Shown: positions 26,616 to 36,800 of the stretch, piece after piece
How positions within the stretch are numbered: the first letter of the stretch is position 1
Layout: each line of letters begins with the position of its first letter
Assembly: GCA_004173235.1 (NCBI GenBank)
Contig: SEAC01000015.1
Coordinates: 434,001-498,000 of the forward strand
Direction of reading: 5' to 3'
DNA length: 64,000 nt
Source of the DNA: Chitinophagaceae bacterium
GTDB taxonomy: Bacteria; Bacteroidota; Bacteroidia; Chitinophagales; Chitinophagaceae
The notes under the pieces: model-generated
Told to the model about the DNA's origin: nothing
The model's database searches: none
Seen by the model: only the letters and a program-made list of their open reading frames with translations
Program-made: the position numbers and the translations under genes

Positions 26616-26733
26616 TGCCGGTGGCACCGTTTTTATACACCTTGTTGTGGCAGCACAGCCATTTTGTACCGCGTAGCCGTTTTTGTCGTTATTTTGGCGG
26701 CATATAAAGCGCGGTACTCGTAAACAACAAGGC

Positions 26734-27744
26734 ATGAAGATCACGAATGAAGCCAAGGTGGGCATTCTCGCAATAGTGGCCATCCTGGCCTTGGTAATCG
26801 GGTTTAACTTCCTAAAAGGTAAAAAGCTGTTTGGCAAAAGCCCGACGATCTACGCGGTTTTCAACAACCTCGGTGCCTTGCAGAAATCCAACGAAGTGAA
26901 AATCGCCGGATACGGCGTGGGAACGATCTACAACTTTACACCCGCCGACAAAGAAATCAGCTCCATCATCGTGGAGATCCATCTCAAAGAGGCATACAAC
27001 ATCCCCAAAAATTCAACGGCATTCATCGACGGTTCGCCGCTCGGTGCTTCCTACATCACCATCGCCAAAGGCAACTCCGCCGAGTTCCTCCAGATGGGCG
27101 ACACTATCCGCACCAATCAAAGCGGCGGCTTCCTTGCCGATCTGAAGACGGAAGTGCGCCCCACCATCGAGAAAGTGAACATGACGCTCGACTCGCTGCG
27201 GTTCGCCATCGGCAAGATCAACTCGATCTTCGACCCTGCCACCAACAGCAGCTTTCAACGCATGATCGCCAACCTCTCCGTGGCATCCATGAATCTCACA
27301 CGCCTCACCGACGCTCAAACAGGCGCACTGGCAGGCACGTTGAGCAACCTCAACTCGGTAACGAGCAACCTCGCACGCAACAACGAAGCCGTTACGCATT
27401 CGGTGCGCAACATTGAAACGCTTACAGGAAACCTCGCCAATGCACACGTGAAGGAGCTGGTTGGTGCGCTTGAAGCAACCGTCAACGAATTGAAAGGCGC
27501 CGCGGAAGGGCTGAAGACCAGCATCAACAAAATTCAGGACCCGAGCGGATCGCTGGGCGCGCTGATGACCGACCGCAAACTCTACGACCAGTTGAATAAG
27601 GCGGCACTGAGCCTGGAGATCCTCCTCGACGATGTGCGCGTGCACCCCAAACGCTACGTTAATGTTTCCGTGTTCGGCGGCAAGACCAAAACCGACGCGC
27701 TAACTTCACCCGCTTTAAAGGATACCATCCCGATCAAGCAGTGA
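26734..27744 (+). CDS. MCE-domain protein (stand-alone MlaD homologue)
   Basis: A 336-residue inner-membrane-anchored lipid-transport protein. A single N-terminal helix (GILAIVAILALVIGFNFL) precedes one MCE domain at about residues 36-115 (YAVFNNLGALQKSNEVKIAGYGVGTI, then DGSPLGASYITIAKG). A long helical tail ends with DPSGSLGALMTDRKLYDQL. No MlaE or MlaF gene is beside it, unlike the system at 6045-8602. Its stop overlaps the OstA-like gene by one base (TGATG), so the two are translationally coupled, which links phospholipid and LPS transport genes. Confidence 0.9.
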   Translation: MKITNEAKVGILAIVAILALVIGFNFLKGKKLFGKSPTIYAVFNNLGALQKSNEVKIAGYGVGTIYNFTPADKEISSIIVEIHLKEAYNIPKNSTAFIDGSPLGASYITIAKGNSAEFLQMGDTIRTNQSGGFLADLKTEVRPTIEKVNMTLDSLRFAIGKINSIFDPATNSSFQRMIANLSVASMNLTRLTDAQTGALAGTLSNLNSVTSNLARNNEAVTHSVRNIETLTGNLANAHVKELVGALEATVNELKGAAEGLKTSINKIQDPSGSLGALMTDRKLYDQLNKAALSLEILLDDVRVHPKRYVNVSVFGGKTKTDALTSPALKDTIPIKQ

Positions 27745-29447
27745 TGAAGCGAGCCCTATTCCTGTCTTTACTTTTAATCAATGCCTTCCTGGGCGAAGCC
27801 CAAACCCTGCAACCGCTCCCTGCGGCCGGGAGCGACTCCACGCAACCCGTCATCATCCTCCCCGGAACGCAGCGCCAGCGCTTCTTCCGCCTCGACGACG
27901 GCACCGAGCTGCAAGTGCTTGCGGGCACCGTGGGCCTGCGCCAGGGCAATACGTATTTCTACTGCGACTCACTCGTGATGAACAGCATCACCAAAGTGTT
28001 TGAAGCATTTGGGCACGTGCACATCTCCGACGACACCACGCAGATCTATTCCGACTACCTCCGCTACCTCACCGACCGGCGCCTCGCTTACCTCCAACGC
28101 AACGTGCGGCTTACCGACCGCCATAGCGTTGTTACCACCAATGAGCTCGAGTACGACGTGGCAACCAAGACGGCCACCTACCATACGGGCGGCCGCGTGG
28201 TCATCGGCAAGTCGGTGCTCACCAGCCAGGAAGGCGTGTATAATGGTGATACGAAAGACATCTTCTTCCGTCACAAAGTGGAACTGAAAGACCCCGGTAC
28301 GTACCTGCGTACGGACTCGATGATCTACAACACGCAAACGAGGCAAACGCAGCTCATCACCGATACCTATATCCGCGACAGCAGCGGCCGCGTCATTCGC
28401 ACACGCGAGGGAACCTACGACATGAACACCAGGCAGGCGACGTTCACGCAACGCACCTCCATCGACGACAAGTGCCTGCGCGTGGTGGGCGATCGCATTG
28501 CGAGCGACGACGCCACCGGCATCGTACAGATCGAAGGGAATGCCGTGCTGATCGATACCTGCCAGGGCATCAACATACTCGCCAACCGGATCTTTGCAAA
28601 CAAGCGCACCGAAGCCTACCTCGCCACCAAAAAGCCGCTGATGATCATCCGGCAGGATAAGGATTCGATCTACGTGGCAGCAGATACGCTCTACTCGGCG
28701 CGCATCTCCGACCTGGCCAAACCGTCCGATCTCGTTCTCCCCGACACGTCGGCTACGGGCCGCGATTCGCTTGCAGCCGACAGCATCAAGAACAAAACAG
28801 TGGCTGCAGTGAAGCCGAAACCGGCTGCGAAGAGCAAGGTAGTTGCGAAGACCGTCAAGACCCCGCTCCCCGCGAAAGACAGCACCGACCGCTATTTTGA
28901 AGCGTACCGCAATGTGCGCATCTTCTCCGATTCGCTCCAGGCCGTGGGCGACAGCATGTTCTATTCGTTCCGGGATTCGATCTTCCGTCTGTTCAAAAAT
29001 CCGGTTGCCTGGAATAAGAAGAACCAGGTGAGCGGCGATACTTTATATCTGTACACAAAGAACAAGAAGGCGGACAAGATCCGCGTGTTCAATAACAGCT
29101 TCATTGCCAGCGAAGTGAAAACAGGCATCTACAACCAGGTAAAATCTACGCGCCTGGATGGGTGGTTCGAGAACGGCAACATCGATTCGATCCGCTGCCG
29201 CGGCTTTGCCGAGTCGGTTTATTTCCTGCAGGATGACGACAGTGCATTTACGGGTGTCAATCAAACGAGTGCCGACATCATGGATGTGCGTTTTCAGAAA
29301 GGCGAACTCCACCGCGTGATCTACCGCAGTGCCGTAAAGGGAACGCTGTGGCCCATTCGCCAGAAGAGCCCTTCGGAAATGCGTCTGCCGGGTTTTGGAT
29401 GGTACGACGAGCGGCGCCCAAAAACAAAATACGACCTTTTTCAATAG
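27744..29447 (+). CDS. OstA-like protein (LptA-family)
   Basis: A 567-residue periplasmic protein with a signal peptide (FLSLLLINAFLGEAQ). It contains serial OstA/LptA strands such as LQVLAGTVGLRQGNTYFYCDSLVM, ILANRIFANKRTEAYL and GVYNGDTKDIFFRHKVEL, forming an extended beta-jellyroll as in LPS-bridge proteins. It is much longer than LptA of proteobacteria; an Ala/Lys-rich linker sits near residue 350. Probably part of the LPS export bridge to LptD. The gene starts inside the stop codon of the MCE gene. Confidence 0.85.
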   Translation: MKRALFLSLLLINAFLGEAQTLQPLPAAGSDSTQPVIILPGTQRQRFFRLDDGTELQVLAGTVGLRQGNTYFYCDSLVMNSITKVFEAFGHVHISDDTTQIYSDYLRYLTDRRLAYLQRNVRLTDRHSVVTTNELEYDVATKTATYHTGGRVVIGKSVLTSQEGVYNGDTKDIFFRHKVELKDPGTYLRTDSMIYNTQTRQTQLITDTYIRDSSGRVIRTREGTYDMNTRQATFTQRTSIDDKCLRVVGDRIASDDATGIVQIEGNAVLIDTCQGINILANRIFANKRTEAYLATKKPLMIIRQDKDSIYVAADTLYSARISDLAKPSDLVLPDTSATGRDSLAADSIKNKTVAAVKPKPAAKSKVVAKTVKTPLPAKDSTDRYFEAYRNVRIFSDSLQAVGDSMFYSFRDSIFRLFKNPVAWNKKNQVSGDTLYLYTKNKKADKIRVFNNSFIASEVKTGIYNQVKSTRLDGWFENGNIDSIRCRGFAESVYFLQDDDSAFTGVNQTSADIMDVRFQKGELHRVIYRSAVKGTLWPIRQKSPSEMRLPGFGWYDERRPKTKYDLFQ

Positions 29448-29471
29448 CGTATTTTAGCGGCTCTAATCACC

Positions 29472-30632
29472 ATGGAGCTGACTCAACTTTTTCGGAATTT
29501 CTTTCAAAGCGAACGCGGCGGCGGGTTCGTATTAATATTGGCTACAGTGGTGAGTCTGGCCCTGGCCAACATTTTCATCGGACCCGCGTGGGCCGATTTC
29601 TTTCACCACAAGGTCGGTCCCGAAGCATTGCAGCTGCATCTTTCCATCGAGCATTGGGTGAACGACGGGCTGATGGCCATCTTCTTTTTGCTTGTGGGGC
29701 TTGAAATTGAACGCGAGCTTTACGTGGGCGAGCTCTCCTCGCCGAAGCAGGCGCTTTTGCCCATCGTTGCGGCGGCCGGCGGAATGTTGGTGCCTGCGCT
29801 CATTCACTTCCTTTTCAACCGCGGCACCGACACGCAGTCGGGCTTCGGCATTCCCATGGCAACCGACATCGCATTTGCATTGGGCATCCTCTCGCTGGGT
29901 GGCAAACGCGTTCCCGTGTCGCTCAAAGTGTTCCTCACTGCTCTGGCCATCATCGACGACCTCGGCGCCATCAGCGTTATTGCGATCTTTTATTCGAAGG
30001 GTTTTTCGCTGGCCTTTTTCGGTGCGGCACTTTCCATCTTCGGCATCCTGTTCCTGCTTGGAAAACGTGGCGTGAACAACCTGATGCTTTACGGCATCGG
30101 CGGGCTGCTACTTTGGTATTGCATGCTCCGCTCCGGCGTGCACGCTTCCATAGCGGGCGTGCTGCTGGCCTTTGCCATTCCGTTTCATAAGCAGGATAGC
30201 CGTAACAGTTCCTATTACCTGCAGCAGCTGCTCCACGCGCCGGTAGCATTCGTTATCCTGCCACTTTTCGCGCTGGTAAACACCGCGATCCTCCTCCCAC
30301 CCGATCCTTTGGCGGCGTTTCAAACGCCCAACGGAATGGGCATTGCGCTCGGACTTTTCCTCGGCAAGTTTGTCGGGATACTGGGCAGCGCCTGGCTGGC
30401 AAAGAAGGCGGGAATCGTAAGCTGGCCTTCGGAACTGAATGCGCAACATCTTGCAGCCGCAGCGCTGCTGGGCGGCATCGGTTTCACCATGAGCATCTTT
30501 ATTACCAACCTCGCATTCCAGGACGCAGCGGTGATCACGGGCTCCAAGATCGTGATACTTGGAGTAGCCGTACTTTCCGCCGTTTGCGGCCTTCTGGTGT
30601 TACGCAGCTCCCCTCAACCGAAAAACAGGTAA
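29472..30632 (+). CDS. nhaA: Na+/H+ antiporter NhaA
   Basis: A 386-residue inner-membrane antiporter that expels Na+ in exchange for protons. NhaA signatures are DGLMAIFFLLVGLEIERELYVGELS, MATDIAFALGILSLGG and the paired aspartates in ALAIIDDLGAISVIAIFY that bind the ion. The C-terminal GGIGFTMSIFITNLAF block is also typical. Its last 19 bases overlap the convergent SpmAB-like gene. Confidence 0.95.
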   Translation: MELTQLFRNFFQSERGGGFVLILATVVSLALANIFIGPAWADFFHHKVGPEALQLHLSIEHWVNDGLMAIFFLLVGLEIERELYVGELSSPKQALLPIVAAAGGMLVPALIHFLFNRGTDTQSGFGIPMATDIAFALGILSLGGKRVPVSLKVFLTALAIIDDLGAISVIAIFYSKGFSLAFFGAALSIFGILFLLGKRGVNNLMLYGIGGLLLWYCMLRSGVHASIAGVLLAFAIPFHKQDSRNSSYYLQQLLHAPVAFVILPLFALVNTAILLPPDPLAAFQTPNGMGIALGLFLGKFVGILGSAWLAKKAGIVSWPSELNAQHLAAAALLGGIGFTMSIFITNLAFQDAAVITGSKIVILGVAVLSAVCGLLVLRSSPQPKNR

Positions 30633-32101
30633 CACAGCGCGATCGAAGTAAGAACCCCAACAAGATCGGCAAGCAACATGAGGCCCACCGAATAGCGGCT
30701 GTTGCGGATGCCTACCGAGCCAAAGTACACAGCCACTACGTAGAACGTGGTGTCGGAAGAGCCCTGCAGGATACAAGCCAGGCGTCCGGCAAAAGAATCG
30801 GCGCCAAAGGTCTTCATCGTGTCGAGCATCATACCGCGCGCGCCCGAACCGCTCAAAGGTTTGATGAGTGCAGTCGGTAGGCCATCTACGAAACGCGTGT
30901 CGGCACCCAGTGCCGCGAAGAGTGTTTTGATGCCGTTGATGAGGATATCGAAGCAGCCGCTCGTGCGAAGCATGCTGATGGCTACGAGCATGCCCACGAT
31001 GTATGGGATGATCCGCACGGCAATGTCGAAGCCTCCCTTCGCTCCTTCCACGAATGCATCGAACACATCGATCTTTTTGTAAACCCCGCCCAGCACCACC
31101 GCCAGTAGGATAGCTATGATGAGGCCGTTGCTCAGAAGACCCGAAAACGTATCCGCGCTTTTTTGCTCCAACGAAGCCACGTAGGTGACGAGCGCCGCGA
31201 TAACGGCGCCGATGCCAAGCACCCACATCAACACCACGGGGTCGATGAGGTTGATGCGTTGCTTGATGGAAACAAGCAGTAGGGCTGCAAGGGTTGCCGC
31301 CGCTGTGGCCACCATGCACGGAAGAAAGATGTCTGTCGGCGTATGCGCACCAAGGCCGGCGCGGAAGGCTATGATGGTAGTAGGGATGAGCGTGAGTCCG
31401 GAAGCGTGGAGGCAGAGAAACATGATCTGCGCATTGGATGCGCGCGTTTTGTCGGGATTGAGCTCCTGCAGGCTTTCCATCGCTTTCAGTCCGAATGGCG
31501 TAGCCGCATTATCGAGGTTGAGCAGGTTGGCGGAAAAGTTCATCATCATATGGCCGATGGCGGGATGTCCACGCGGCACTTCCGGAAACACCCGTGAAAA
31601 GAACGGACCGATGAGGCGCGAAAGAAAGCGGATGCCGCCGGCCTTTTCGGCAATGGAAAGCACACCCATGAAGAGTGCCATCACGCCGATCAGGGGCAGG
31701 ATGATGTTCATCACCGCGCTTTTCGCCGTTTCTACAATGCCATCCGTTTTGCGCTCCAGCTTTGTTTGAATGCCAGTGTACGTATATGCTTTCAGCCCCA
31801 GGTTTTGTGCCTGCAACAGGCGCACAGAATCTGACTGCAGGTTGTCGGTAAGGAGCACCAGTGCCTGGCGGGCCGAATCGCGGCGGGTGTAGCCGTATTC
31901 CTTCAGCAGGTCGAAATATTTGGGCGAAAGGCGTAGTGTTTGCGGGCTTCCCACGGCTACGTAAGCCACGCTGTCGTACGCATCCGACGACTTGCCGGTA
32001 ACCATCCGGTTGTAGATGCCGGTGTCGCCGCTCACAGCGCGAAACGAAGCCACCAGCACCGCAATGATGATAAATGCCGACCAGATCCTGCTCAGAACCA
32101 T
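30614..32101 (-). CDS. SpmA-SpmB-like fusion, nucleoside-recognition (Gate) domains
   Basis: A 495-residue membrane protein containing two Gate domains. The N-terminal half (about 130-310) is SpmA-like (ILPLIGVMALFMGVLSIAEKAGGI, then GHPAIGHMMMNFSANLLNLDNAATPFGLKAMESLQELN). The C-terminal half (about 335-495) is SpmB-like (AFVEGAKGGFDIAVRIIPYIVGMLVAISMLR, ending QGSSDTTFYVVAVYFGSVGIRNSRY). In spore formers these are separate maturation proteins; here the fusion exists in a presumed non-sporulator, so the role is unknown, possibly transport. An extra N-terminal extracytoplasmic segment precedes the domains. Confidence 0.87.
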   Translation of the reverse strand: MVLSRIWSAFIIIAVLVASFRAVSGDTGIYNRMVTGKSSDAYDSVAYVAVGSPQTLRLSPKYFDLLKEYGYTRRDSARQALVLLTDNLQSDSVRLLQAQNLGLKAYTYTGIQTKLERKTDGIVETAKSAVMNIILPLIGVMALFMGVLSIAEKAGGIRFLSRLIGPFFSRVFPEVPRGHPAIGHMMMNFSANLLNLDNAATPFGLKAMESLQELNPDKTRASNAQIMFLCLHASGLTLIPTTIIAFRAGLGAHTPTDIFLPCMVATAAATLAALLLVSIKQRINLIDPVVLMWVLGIGAVIAALVTYVASLEQKSADTFSGLLSNGLIIAILLAVVLGGVYKKIDVFDAFVEGAKGGFDIAVRIIPYIVGMLVAISMLRTSGCFDILINGIKTLFAALGADTRFVDGLPTALIKPLSGSGARGMMLDTMKTFGADSFAGRLACILQGSSDTTFYVVAVYFGSVGIRNSRYSVGLMLLADLVGVLTSIALCYLFFG

Positions 32102-32133
32102 AGCAAAAGCTTTAGGTGCGGAAGATAGGAGAA

Positions 32134-32262
32134 GATGTCTGATGTAGGGCGTAGGATGTTTGTTTTAGCAAGGCGGGCCGCCTGATTGTCCTATCTTTGC
32201 GCCTCGAAAAATCGATGCCCGGGGCCGGCGTCTGCAAGTCAGACATCCGACGTCCGACATCT
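32134..32262. repeat. Inverted pair of heptamer arrays upstream of ychF
   Basis: Left arm 32134-32161 has four period-7 words of the GATGTCT type. Right arm 32242-32262 has three words of the GACATCC type, which are the reverse complement. About 80 bp lie between, including a small GC hairpin (AGGCGG/CCGCCT near 32170) and the TATCTTTG box. Confidence 0.75.
32192..32199 (+). promoter_or_regulatory. Candidate Bacteroidota -7 box upstream of ychF
   Basis: TATCTTTG matches TAnnTTTG exactly. It lies 76 bp before the ychF ATG. I see no good TTTG -33 box at 19-bp spacing, so support is partial. Confidence 0.4.
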
Positions 32263-32275
32263 AAAATTCTTTCTT

Positions 32276-33373
32276 ATGGCTTTACAAGCAGGCATTGTCG
32301 GACTTCCCAACGTAGGTAAATCGACGCTCTTCAATGCGGTGAGCAACTCGGCGAAAGCCCAGGCTTCCAACTACCGCTTTTGCACCATCGATCCCAACGT
32401 TGGGCTTGTGGACGTTCCCGACACCCGTCTTGCCAAGCTCGCCGAGCTGGTGCAGCCCAACCGCATCGTGCCCACGCAGATCGAGATCGTAGACATCGCC
32501 GGCCTCGTGCGCGGCGCCTCCAAGGGCGAAGGCCTCGGCAACAAGTTCCTGGGCAACATCCGTGAGGTGGACGCCATCATCCACGTTATCCGCTGCTTCG
32601 AAGACGAGAACATCCTCCGCGACGAAGGCGCCATCAACCCGGTTTCCGACAAAGAGATCATCGACACCGAGCTGCAGCTGAAAGACCTGGAGAGCGTTGA
32701 AAAGAAGATCCAGCGCACCGAGAAGCTCGCCAAGACCGATCCCAAGATGAAGGCCGAGCTCGAAGTACTCCTTCGCTGCAAAGCGCACCTGGAGCAGGGC
32801 CGCAACATCCGCGAGCTCGCTATTGGAAAGGAAGACATGTCTGCCATCGCCGACCTTTTCCTGCTCACCATCAAGCCGGTGCTGTACGTTGCCAACGTAG
32901 ACGAAGCTTCGATGCACACCGGCAACCGCTTTTCCGAGCTGCTCATTGAAGCGGTGAAAGGCGAAGATGCGCAGGTGATCGTGATGAACAACTCCATCGA
33001 AGCGCAGATCTCCGAAATGGATGCGCAGGAAGATAAAGACCTGTTCATGGAAGAATACGGCATGAAAGAGCCTGCGCTCGACCGTCTCATTCGTTCCGCC
33101 TATAAGCTCCTCAAGCTGTATACTTACTTCACCGCCGGCGTGCAGGAAGTGCGCGCCTGGACCATCCAGGAAGGCTGGAAGGCTCCGCAGGCGGCCAGCG
33201 TCATCCACACCGACTTCGAAAAAGGCTTTATCAAGGCCGAGGTGATCGCCTACGACGACTTCGTGAAATACGGCTCCGAAGCAGCCTGCCGCGAAGTGGG
33301 CAAGCTCCGCATTGAAGGCAAGGAGTATATCGTGAAGGATGGGGATGTGATGCACTTCCGTTTCAATGTGTAA
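32276..33373 (+). CDS. ychF: Ribosome-associated ATPase/GTPase YchF (OLA1 family)
   Basis: A 365-residue Obg-like P-loop ATPase with the G1 motif GLPNVGKST near residue 10, G3 region DIAGLVRGASKGEGLGNKFL, the variant G4 NVDE in YVANVDEAS (NxxE instead of NKxD, explaining ATP preference), a helical middle domain and a C-terminal TGS domain (LIKLYTYFTAGVQEVRAWTI, DGDVMHFRFNV). It binds ribosomes and influences stress responses. ATG 32276 starts exactly at the G domain; the upstream extension contains the heptamer array. Confidence 0.96.
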   Translation: MALQAGIVGLPNVGKSTLFNAVSNSAKAQASNYRFCTIDPNVGLVDVPDTRLAKLAELVQPNRIVPTQIEIVDIAGLVRGASKGEGLGNKFLGNIREVDAIIHVIRCFEDENILRDEGAINPVSDKEIIDTELQLKDLESVEKKIQRTEKLAKTDPKMKAELEVLLRCKAHLEQGRNIRELAIGKEDMSAIADLFLLTIKPVLYVANVDEASMHTGNRFSELLIEAVKGEDAQVIVMNNSIEAQISEMDAQEDKDLFMEEYGMKEPALDRLIRSAYKLLKLYTYFTAGVQEVRAWTIQEGWKAPQAASVIHTDFEKGFIKAEVIAYDDFVKYGSEAACREVGKLRIEGKEYIVKDGDVMHFRFNV

Positions 33374-33382
33374 AGGGTAGTA

Positions 33383-33410
33383 GTTTATTAGTCAATTGGT
33401 TTATTGGTAA
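33383..33410 (+). repeat. Octamer tandem array after ychF
   Basis: Three and a half period-8 words of the type GTTTATTA/GTTTATTG, starting 10 bp after the ychF stop. The word resembles the reverse complement of the array at 62827. Confidence 0.65.
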
Positions 33411-33616
33411 GCCTCGCGCGCGAAGGTTCGGGCGACAATTCGCCGATCTTAACAGGGTTAAAATTCCCCATTCTGATGATTCATCCCCGCCGGTTTTGCC
33501 GCTACTCCCCTTTGGCAATGGCTGGCCTGCAAATTTTATAGAGTACAACAACCTAAAGCGGCAGGCAACCGTCCGAATTTTGAGTGTTGTCAAATCAAAA
33601 TAAATTACCCTGCCGC

Positions 33617-33647
33617 AAAAGGCCCTCGCAAGAGGGCCTTTTTTGGG
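33617..33647 (+). terminator. Rho-independent terminator downstream of ychF
   Basis: An 11-bp stem with core GGCCCTC/GAGGGCC, loop GCAA and a following T6 run on the plus strand. It lies 244 bp after the ychF stop. The 200 bases before it hold no gene I can support. Confidence 0.8.
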
Positions 33648-33814
33648 CCCCCTGTCCCCCCAAAGGGGGCACTTAGGTGGGAGAATCTTTTAGACTTCGA
33701 TCGCTCTCTACCTTTAATACATTTGACGTAGCCTTTGACACCTACGCCTTTCAAACTGATCGGATCCGGAAACTATGCTTCGCGCTAGGTGCCCCCTCGG
33801 GGGGACAGGGGGCC
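33646..33814. repeat. 169-bp inverted-repeat element downstream of the large outer-membrane protein
   Basis: The ends are inverted copies: GGCCCCCTGTCCCCCC followed by an A-rich break and GGGGGCAC at 33646-33672, and its reverse complement with small changes at 33789-33814. About 116 bp of lower-GC DNA without an ORF lie between. The right end stops 2 bp before the stop codon of the gene at 33817. It looks like a small non-autonomous mobile element or structured 3' element. Confidence 0.75.
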
Positions 33815-33816
33815 GT

Positions 33817-36800
33817 TTAAAACAGCGCCCGCAGGCTCGCCCTGCCGATGTGCACTGTGTTGGATGCCCCGGCTTGCCGTCCCTCGTATTGCAGGTTCAC
33901 CTCGATGTTGCGGAGAACGCGTTTGGTGAAATCTATCGACCACAGGTAGTTGCGGCCAGGGAGCAGCCCTTCGAGCATGATATAGCTTACCGTGGTGTTG
34001 GGCGTAAATGGATAATCAATGTTGCTGAACGTGAAGCGGCCGGTGATCGAGCCGTTCTGCAGCACGCTATACTTGCTCTCGAGGTTGAGTGAGTGCGCCG
34101 TGGAGGCTTCCACTCCAAATTCGGGCTCGTTGGCGCGCACGTCGTACTTATAGCCTGCCTGCACCCGCAGCGTGCTGCCCCGTAGAAATACAAGTTGCGG
34201 CTCGGTGCTTTTCGATTGTATGTTGTAATTACGGTTGTTGAACGAAGGCGTGTACAGGCTGCTGCGTCCCAGTTTGGAGTTGATGTTTACGGTAAACGCC
34301 GTGCTGATGTTCCAGCGCAGCTTCAGCAGCCAATCGTTGATGCGGCGGCTTTCATAGCCGTAGGTGAGCAGCGATTTACCGGTGTTCTGCAGGTTGCTGA
34401 GGTCAACACCCCACTGCTGTGAGAAGCGGTTGAAGGAGATCGTATTGTTCCAGGAGGTTGCCGCGGTGAGTAGTCCTGTATCCTGCAGGCTGTATTTGAA
34501 CGGGTTGAAATCCACATCGCCTTTCGCCACGCCCTTCTTCGTTTTTTGCATCGCGGTCTGCCAGGTAAACCGCTTTAAAAAGCGGCCGCGCTTGCTGTCG
34601 CCGAACAGGTTGCGCGGGGTGAATTGCAGGGAGTAGTTAAGTGTTGTGTAATTGGCTTTTATGAAGTCGTTGGTGGGGATGAAGATCCGGATCCAGCGGG
34701 CCTGGTCGGGAAACTGGGCGATCTCGAACTCGTTGAGCTGCTGGATGCCGTCCCCATTGTAATCGTTCCAGGCAAACTCGCCCCGGCCGGGCGGCACTTC
34801 GTAGTAGGTGATGTCGCGGCGCTGCTCCTGGCCCGAGCCTACTTCATACAGCGTGTTGCCGGTGATGAATCCCTTGAACTCGTTTACCTGGTATTCCACC
34901 CGGCCCAGAAAGGTGCGGTCTTTTTGCTGGCGCGACACCTTGCTGTTGTACACCTCCAGTTGCCTGTAGCTTGCGCTCAATATCACCTGGTGGTGTTCGT
35001 TCGAAAGCAGCTCTGCGCCAAAGCTGGCGTTGTAGCTGCGGTCGCCGCGGGCGATGCCTTTTTCGAAGGGATATTTATCCGAGCGCGTGAAGAAGCTCAA
35101 CGAGTAGCGGTTTCGTTTCGCCTCGTCGGTCTTCAGGTAGGCAGTCCATTGATCAAACGAAAAACTGGATGTCGTCACGGTGTCCTGTGCCACATTGCGC
35201 ACCACGTTGTCTTCCAGGTTGTAGCGAACACCGAAGCGTATGTTGTTGAGAGCGGGAAACACGCGGCTGGCGTCGATCACCGGCCGCAGGAATCGTCCCT
35301 GCTCCAGGCTGTTGCGAAACGACGTCACCGCAAACTGGTTGGCGAACATCCAACCGCCCAGCGTGAAGCTGTGCTGCAGGATGTGCTGGAGTCCGCGGTA
35401 GTCCGTATTTCTACGGTACGACATCAACTGGTATTTAAAAATATGTTTGCGGTTGTCTTCCAGCTGCGCGGAAAATCGGGCGATGGTCTCATCGGCCGCA
35501 ATGCCCGTTTGATCCAGCGGCAGGCCCCACTCGCGGGTGAACTCCACGAAGCGCAGACGCTCCAGCGGGCGAAATTGCTTTTGCTCGTGTTCCAGGTCGA
35601 TGGTACTCGTAAGCTCCAGCGCCCTTGATGCCGCCAGCCGCGTGGTGTTGCTGTATTGGATGCGACCTGCAAAGCCTTTGTCATCCGCTGCATCGCGGGT
35701 AGAGAACGTGTTCGCACTGTAATTGCTGGCGCCCAGCTCCACGTGCAGCAGATTGCGTGCATCGAACTTATAGTCGGCGGCGATGCTAAGCACCTGTTGC
35801 TTCTTAGGCGTCACCAGCCGCACCACGGGTTCGAAGCTTCCCTGCCGAAGGCCATTTACGGGGGCCACGTATTGATACACCTTGCCGTTCGCGCCATTGA
35901 AATCGGGTATGTAGTTGCCGCGCCCCGCCCCCACTTCGGTAAACGACAGGGAGTAGCGCGCAAGCAGCGAGTCGGTAGAATAGCGATAGAAAGAATCGAG
36001 CACAGGTCCGCCGGTTACGTACACTTTTTCATATAAGATGCGGTTGCGGGAAAACGAATCGAATACCGCGTTGGGATAGAACGCCTGGTCGATGCTGTCG
36101 CCGATGGAGGCCAGGAAACGCTTTTGCGGATCATCGAGCGTTTGGTTGATCGACGAGTTGCGTGCATCGGCATTCTGAAAGGCGCCGATCTTCAACGAGA
36201 ACTTCTCCCCGATGTCGAGCGTTTGGTAGGCATACAGGTTCGAGTTGAGAAAGTTGCGATCGGCGTATTCAAACTCGATCTGGATCCGCGAGTCTTTCGA
36301 GATCAGGTGCTTCGGCGTGAATGTGACCTCCGCCGTGTTGTAGTTGATCACGTAATCCTGGTCCTCGCCCCGCTGCAGCAGCACGCCATCGAGGAACACG
36401 CGCTCGGAGTTGGCGAGCACGATGAAGAAGAATTCATTGTTGGCGCCGCGAAGGCGGTAAGGCCCCTGGTTGCCTTCCAGCTGCAGGTCGGGGCGCGAGG
36501 TGGCGTCGATGATGTTGCGAAAGAACTTCCCCTTGGCGATGGAACCGCTTACCAGCGAACTCCCCTTGCTGTTGTTGCCCAGTGCATAGTTGGTCTGGAA
36601 AGTCACACCCTGCAGGCGTTTGTAGAAATTCAGAAAGTACAGGTTATTCTGCCGCAGGTCGATGTCGCCCAGGTTCAGCTTCCAGTTCTTTTTGCTGAAC
36701 TGTAGAAATACCTGGTCGAACTCGTTCAGTTGCTGCGTGGTTCCATCGGGTTGTATCGGGATGTTGTTATCCGTGATCGCTGCGGCAATTTCAATCGAGT

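Noticed and set aside
30614..30632. Overlap of nhaA and the SpmAB-like gene as a possible error
   Set aside because: Both C-termini look natural and convergent overlaps of about 20 bp are common in compact genomes.
32282..33355. A 357-codon open frame opposite ychF
   Set aside because: The plus strand encodes a fully conserved YchF; the reverse frame is His/Val/Phe-rich shadow sequence.
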